From positions 20,177-84,176 of the forward strand of contig JACNJL010000022.1 of assembly GCA_014382585.1 (NCBI GenBank): 64,000 nt of DNA, read 5' to 3'. Both the position numbers and the translations under genes were made by a program. Each line of letters starts with the position of its first letter. Positions within the stretch are counted from its first letter, which is position 1. Below are positions 62,912 to 64,000 of this stretch, piece after piece. Below the pieces are notes generated by a model that had not been told where the DNA came from, did no database searches, and saw only the letters and a list, made by a program, of their open reading frames with translations. The stretch is from Limisphaerales bacterium (lineage in GTDB: Bacteria > Verrucomicrobiota > Verrucomicrobiia > Limisphaerales > UBA1100).

Positions 62912-63910
62912 GTGCGGGAGTTAATTTGTTTGCTCGGATTTTTGCCGTTCGGAGGCTGGTGTAGTTTGCCGGATGATGCCACGTGGCAACGCTTCGAGTT
63001 TGTGGATCCTGAGATGGGGGTGGACTTTCATCTTAGGTTTTACGCCAAAGATCGCCCCACCGCCGAACGAATCGCGCGCAAAACCTACGCCCGTGTGGAA
63101 GCGCTCAATGCCATTTTTTCTGACTATGATCCCGCTAGCGAACTAAACCGCCTTTGCCAAAAAACCCACGGTCAACCCGTCAAAGTCAGCCCCGAACTAT
63201 TCGGCATCCTCCAACACGCCCAAACCCTCGCCCGCGAAACCGATGGCGCATTCGACATCACCGCCGGCCCAATGATCCGCCTTTGGCGTACCGCCCGCCG
63301 CCAACAAAAACTCCCCAACCCAAAAGCCCTCGCCGCCGTGAAAAGCCGCGTTGGCTATAAACAAATAAAACTCAATCCCCGAACTCGCACCGTCACCTTA
63401 CTCGTCGCTAATATGCAACTTGACCTCGGTGGCATCGCGAAAGGCTACGCTGTCGACGAAGCGATGAAAATGCTCAAAGCCAATTGCATTCGCCGCGCCT
63501 TTGTCGCCGCCAGTGGAGATATGCTCACCAGCGCACCGCCCATCGGGCGCAAAGGCTGGCGCGTCGACATCCGTAACGTCGATCAATTCGGGAATATCTA
63601 CCCCCGGACGGTTTTTCTGAAAAACCAAGCCCTCTCCACCAGCGGCGACACCGAGCAATACATCGAAATCAACGGCCGCCGCTATTCCCACATCGTCGAC
63701 CCCCGCACCGGCTACGGCCTCAATCATCGAATGCAAGTGACTGTAATCTCCAACACCTCCACCACCGCCGACAGTCACGCCACGGCCATCAGCGTCATGG
63801 GCCTCAAAGCAGGCTTAAACTTCGCCAACCCCAAAAAACTTCAGGCAATTTTCCTGGATTTGAAAAACGAAAAACCACGCATTACCGAATCAACTCATTG
63901 GCGATGGTAG
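62912..63910 (+). CDS. apbE: FAD:protein FMN transferase (ApbE-like)
   Basis: Attaches FMN covalently to target proteins such as Rnf/Nqr subunits, usually in the periplasm. The 332-residue protein has a short signal-like start (GTG at 62912), FSDYDPASELNRL, the family blocks ETDGAFDITAGPMIRLWR, DLGGIAKGYAVDEAM, ALSTSGDTEQYIEINGRRYS and HIVDPRTGYGLNHRMQVTV, and the metal-site region STTADSHATAISVMG. No target flavoprotein gene is next to it in the window. Confidence 0.9.
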   Translation: MRELICLLGFLPFGGWCSLPDDATWQRFEFVDPEMGVDFHLRFYAKDRPTAERIARKTYARVEALNAIFSDYDPASELNRLCQKTHGQPVKVSPELFGILQHAQTLARETDGAFDITAGPMIRLWRTARRQQKLPNPKALAAVKSRVGYKQIKLNPRTRTVTLLVANMQLDLGGIAKGYAVDEAMKMLKANCIRRAFVAASGDMLTSAPPIGRKGWRVDIRNVDQFGNIYPRTVFLKNQALSTSGDTEQYIEINGRRYSHIVDPRTGYGLNHRMQVTVISNTSTTADSHATAISVMGLKAGLNFANPKKLQAIFLDLKNEKPRITESTHWRW

Positions 63911-63917
63911 AGACGCG

Positions 63918-64000
63918 CTATGCGTGAACCTGCCAAGTGTCAATCTCTTCCACCGACGCTGTGCCGGTGGTGCCCAGTTTGTGAATGACGATCGAGGCGG
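63918..64000 (-). CDS. 3' end of a gene running off the window
   Basis: Read on the minus strand, an open frame enters from the right edge and ends at TAG (63918-63920) with the residues ASIVIHKLGTTGTASVEEID followed by TWQVHA. Only 27 codons are visible, too few to name the protein. It converges with apbE, 7 bp apart. Confidence 0.5.
   Translation of the reverse strand, partial: ASIVIHKLGTTGTASVEEIDTWQVHA

Overview
The window looks like a chromosomal piece of a Verrucomicrobiota bacterium, probably from the Pedosphaera/Limisphaera side of the phylum. This is inferred from gene content: planctomycete/verrucomicrobial-type cytochrome c domains (PSCyt1, DUF1549/DUF1553), DUF1501 proteins, a DUF6797-type protein, a pseudopilin with a C-terminal ADG motif, several Cys-type sulfatases, Tat-secreted Gfo/Idh/MocA dehydrogenases and an RF2 gene with a programmed frameshift. 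No 16S rRNA is present, so the placement cannot be confirmed here.

Layout. 1-5.3 kb: a poly-G edge, a frameshifted leucine-rich-repeat (LRR) gene, an LRR lipoprotein, a roughly 385-nt chain of hairpins ending in a terminator (candidate structured RNA), an LRR-cytochrome c fusion, a membrane protein/lipoprotein pair and tRNA-Val(UAC). 5.4-16.9 kb: a pseudopilin, a subtilisin-like protease, guaA, a zinc-ribbon coiled-coil protein, the RNase P RNA gene rnpB, an LRR protein, a DUF1501 protein and a glycosidase-like GHL10 protein. 16.9-20.6 kb: a tightly coupled heme operon (hemX-like, hemA, hemC) plus a DUF554 protein. 20.6-41.2 kb: mostly housekeeping and metabolism (ceramidase-like protein, two sugar-type enzymes, a nagB-like gene, hisD, acylphosphatase, a heptosyltransferase-like GT9, ilvB, agmatine deiminase, an aldo/keto reductase, lnt, prfB, trpC, and a response regulator with a SpoIIE-type phosphatase domain).

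41.3-55.7 kb is the accessory part. A complete tRNA-Pro(GGG) gene is followed 10,037 bp later by an exact 51-bp copy of its 3' part, and about 4.3 kb further on by a shorter, decayed copy. The first interval is visibly more AT-rich than its surroundings and carries an ECF sigma factor, a FecR-LamG protein, two sulfatases, a GYF-DUF1549-DUF1553 membrane cytochrome and a DUF1501 protein. The second carries a PL7 alginate-lyase-like protein, a sulfatase, a 3'-truncated sulfatase and small remnants. This reads as one or two genomic islands inserted at a tRNA gene and devoted to sulfated or uronic polysaccharides; no integrase is visible. A decayed duplicate of the sigma factor's upstream region and first codons lies just inside the left edge.

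55.8-64 kb returns to chromosomal-type sequence: a DUF6797/beta-propeller protein, a PLP decarboxylase coupled to a tandem-ACT protein, a cytochrome c-FGE-like fusion lacking the FGE cysteines, a Tat-exported dehydrogenase, an ApbE-like flavin transferase and the 3' end of one further gene. I saw no CRISPR array, no complete insertion sequence and no phage structural genes.
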